Shown here: positions 35,501 through 36,135 of the stretch, piece by piece | Layout of the letters: each line of letters opens with the position of its first letter | Position numbering within the stretch: position 1 is the stretch's first letter | Source of the DNA: Acidimicrobiales bacterium | Lineage (GTDB): Bacteria > Actinomycetota > Acidimicrobiia > Acidimicrobiales > Iamiaceae | Length of the DNA: 36,135 nt | Direction: 5' to 3' | NCBI GenBank assembly: GCA_035630295.1 | Contig: DASQKY010000040.1 | Location: 1-36,135, forward strand | Made by a program: the position numbers and the translations under genes | The notes under the pieces: generated by a model | What the model was told of the DNA's origin: nothing | What the model saw: only the letters and a program-made list of their open reading frames with translations | Database searches by the model: none

Positions 35501-36135
35501 TAGTGCGAGTCGTTCGTGGCGAGCAGCGGCGCCCGCAGGCGCTTGGCCAGCTCGATCAGCTTCGGGTTGGTCTCGCGCTGGGCCGGCAGGCCGTGGTCCT
35601 GGAGCTCGACGAACAGGTTGTCGCGGCCGAAGATCTCCTGCAGCCGGCCGGCCTTCTCCAGCGCGGCGCGCTCGTCGCCCTGCAGCAGCGACTGCAGCAC
35701 GTGGCCGCCGAGGCAGCCGGTGGTGGCGATGAGGCCGTCACTGTGCTGCGCGAGGAGCTCCCAGTCGAGGCGCGGCTTGTAGTAGTAGCCCTCGAGGAAC
35801 GCCTTGCTGGAGAGGTGGATCAGGTTGCGGTAGCCGCGGTCGCTCTCCGCCAGCAGGGTCAGGTGGTAGTAGAGCTTCTTGCCGCCCTCGGTGTCACCGC
35901 CCGAGTCGTCGACCCGGCCCCGGCGCGTCGGGCGCTCGCTGCGGTGGTCGTGGGCCATGTAGGCCTCGGTGCCGATGACGGGCTTGACGCCCTGCTTGCG
36001 GCACTCCTTGTAGAACTCCAGCGTCCCGTACATGTTGCCGTGATCGGTGATCCCGATCGCCGGCTGCCCGTCCGCCACCGCCTTGGCCACCAGCTCGTCG
36101 AGCCGGGCCGCACCGTCCAACATCGAGAACTCGGT
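32545..36135 (-). CDS. dnaE: DNA polymerase III alpha subunit, N-terminus cut by the window edge
   Basis: DnaE is the replicative polymerase. The frame is open to the window end, TEFSMLDGAARLDELV being the first residues seen; only about 15-20 are missing. The PHP domain (ITDHGNMYG, then YMAHDH) is followed by the palm, with GPGRGSAAGC and the catalytic pair in PDIDMDFD, and the third Asp in KMDFLGLRNLD. Next come YRPGPMGVDMHIDYAERKNG, the ACGKKNRDIMAKE region, helix-hairpin-helix, and an OB domain near residue 1000 (VKVGGVITNLQHKF). It is of the DnaE1 type. Codon choice changes near 35,000: upstream 12 of 15 prolines are CCG, while of the next 14 ten are CCC. The gene may thus be a composite of two related sequences. 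Confidence 0.96.
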   Translation of the reverse strand, partial: TEFSMLDGAARLDELVAKAVADGQPAIGITDHGNMYGTLEFYKECRKQGVKPVIGTEAYMAHDHRSERPTRRGRVDDSGGDTEGGKKLYYHLTLLAESDRGYRNLIHLSSKAFLEGYYYKPRLDWELLAQHSDGLIATTGCLGGHVLQSLLQGDERAALEKAGRLQEIFGRDNLFVELQDHGLPAQRETNPKLIELAKRLRAPLLATNDSHYTHREDHEAHDALLCVQTGAMLSDPKRFKFEGHEHYLKTSDEMRYLFRDHPEACDNTLWIAERADVTIEFGDALLPNFPLPEGFADDTAYLEHVTWAGVRERWGDDPSEQVKARIQYELDVIAQMGFSSYFLIVWDLISYARSRGIRVGPGRGSAAGCAVAYSLRITDLDPIRYDLIFERFLNPSRVSMPDIDMDFDSRYRDEMIRYAAERYGRDHVAQIVTFSTIKARAAVRDAARVLGLPYLVGDKVAKAMPPLVMGRDTPLYACLEQHPKFLDGYQRATDLRNMYAADPDVKRVVDVAKSLEGLRRQDGIHAAAVVITDQPLTEYLPIQRKPLAGGTIEDAPVVTQYEMGGVEELGLLKMDFLGLRNLDVITDALALIKEFRGDEVDIDAPPLDDEATFAMLRRGDSIGVFQMEGGGLRQLLRLLAPTTFEDVAALVALYRPGPMGVDMHIDYAERKNGRKPVEYFHPDAEEILTETYGLMIYQESVMRVSQQFAGYSLADADNLRKACGKKNRDIMAKERSKFVEGCEATGYGHKLGTQLFDTIENFADYAFNKSHSFGYGFVAYQTAYLKANYRIEYLAALLTSVKTKLEKAAVYLNECRISGIKVLVADVNRSHSDFVPTRLEDGTEVIPFGLSAVRNLGSGLVDQMVAEREANGPFTDFYDFCDRVPLLFLNKRTMESLIKAGGFDSLGHPRKGLLQVFEVIIDMTLARRRQEDQGVMSLFDDGPSGSTSFDDRPEIPGIEVEFEKTEKLKHEKEMLGLYVSDHPIMGLEDALRRRTDCSLRELIEQAEATDAGTATAPTPAPANGNGKGRDKERSVKVGGVITNLQHKFTRANARMAVFVLEDLEAALEVTVFPRTFETIGHVLADDLVVTLTARLDTRDDQPKLIAMDVTPCEDLSETPPLRLRVPPHQLSDQRVKDLKDVLVRFPGESIVYLHVGEQVVRLPDGWSVEQGSNLLSELRAIFGADCLVSARALAPA

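Overview
The window is about 36 kb of very GC-rich, gene-dense DNA from an actinobacterium. Coding strands are dominated by GCC, CCC, CTG and GTG codons, many genes start with GTG, and neighbours often overlap by GTGA or ATGA. Class Acidimicrobiia (for example Iamia-like lineages) would fit, but that placement is inference; what the sequence shows is actinobacterial gene order. Both ends lie inside universally conserved genes (carB at the left, dnaE at the right) and both show breaks in origin or composition, so this is most likely one whole metagenomic contig whose outermost 0.3-1.2 kb should be treated with caution.

Layout. 1-338: a piece of a foreign carB on the + strand, joined head-on to the resident carB, which is thereby cut off. 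339-5921: the pyrimidine operon on the - strand, pyrR-pyrB-pyrC-carA-carB. It carries two PyrR-binding RNA hairpins, one before pyrR and one before carA. The carA leader also holds an intrinsic terminator and a possible 22-codon leader peptide that ends on the carA start codon. 5919-11157: a block that splits an otherwise conserved supercluster. It contains a GNAT acetyltransferase, a secreted S33 peptidase-like lipoprotein, a small membrane protein and a large Pro-rich, membrane-anchored surface protein. 11154-17516: a tightly overlapped operon aroC-aroK-aroB-aroQ-pepQ-efp-nusB (shikimate pathway plus translation and transcription factors), preceded by an orphan prepilin peptidase. 17576-21658: a three-gene surface-glycan island consisting of an MBOAT O-acyltransferase, an endoglycoceramidase-like GH5 lipoprotein and a membrane-anchored SGNH esterase. 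21883-25674: a small PH-like membrane protein, two divergent AMP-forming acyl-CoA ligases and a CBS-pair protein. 25780-31818: a DUF255 thioredoxin-fold protein, an Rpf-like muralytic protein, a nitroreductase, an unassigned protein and a second secreted GH5. 31840-32531: a VapBC toxin-antitoxin pair with a repeat-rich operator. 32545-36135: dnaE, missing only its extreme N-terminus.

Regulation. A recurring TAnnnT -10 hexamer lies 6-8 nt before the start codon of at least seven genes. This points to leaderless transcripts, which are common in actinobacteria. In two places the TAG stop codon of the upstream gene is itself the first half of the next -10 box.

No tRNA, rRNA, CRISPR array or insertion sequence was found. 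No gene-free stretch exceeds 300 bp; the longest is about 236 bp, before the Rpf-like gene. The most noteworthy items are the carA leader, the MBOAT-GH5-SGNH locus, the vapBC operator and the two chimera-like ends.
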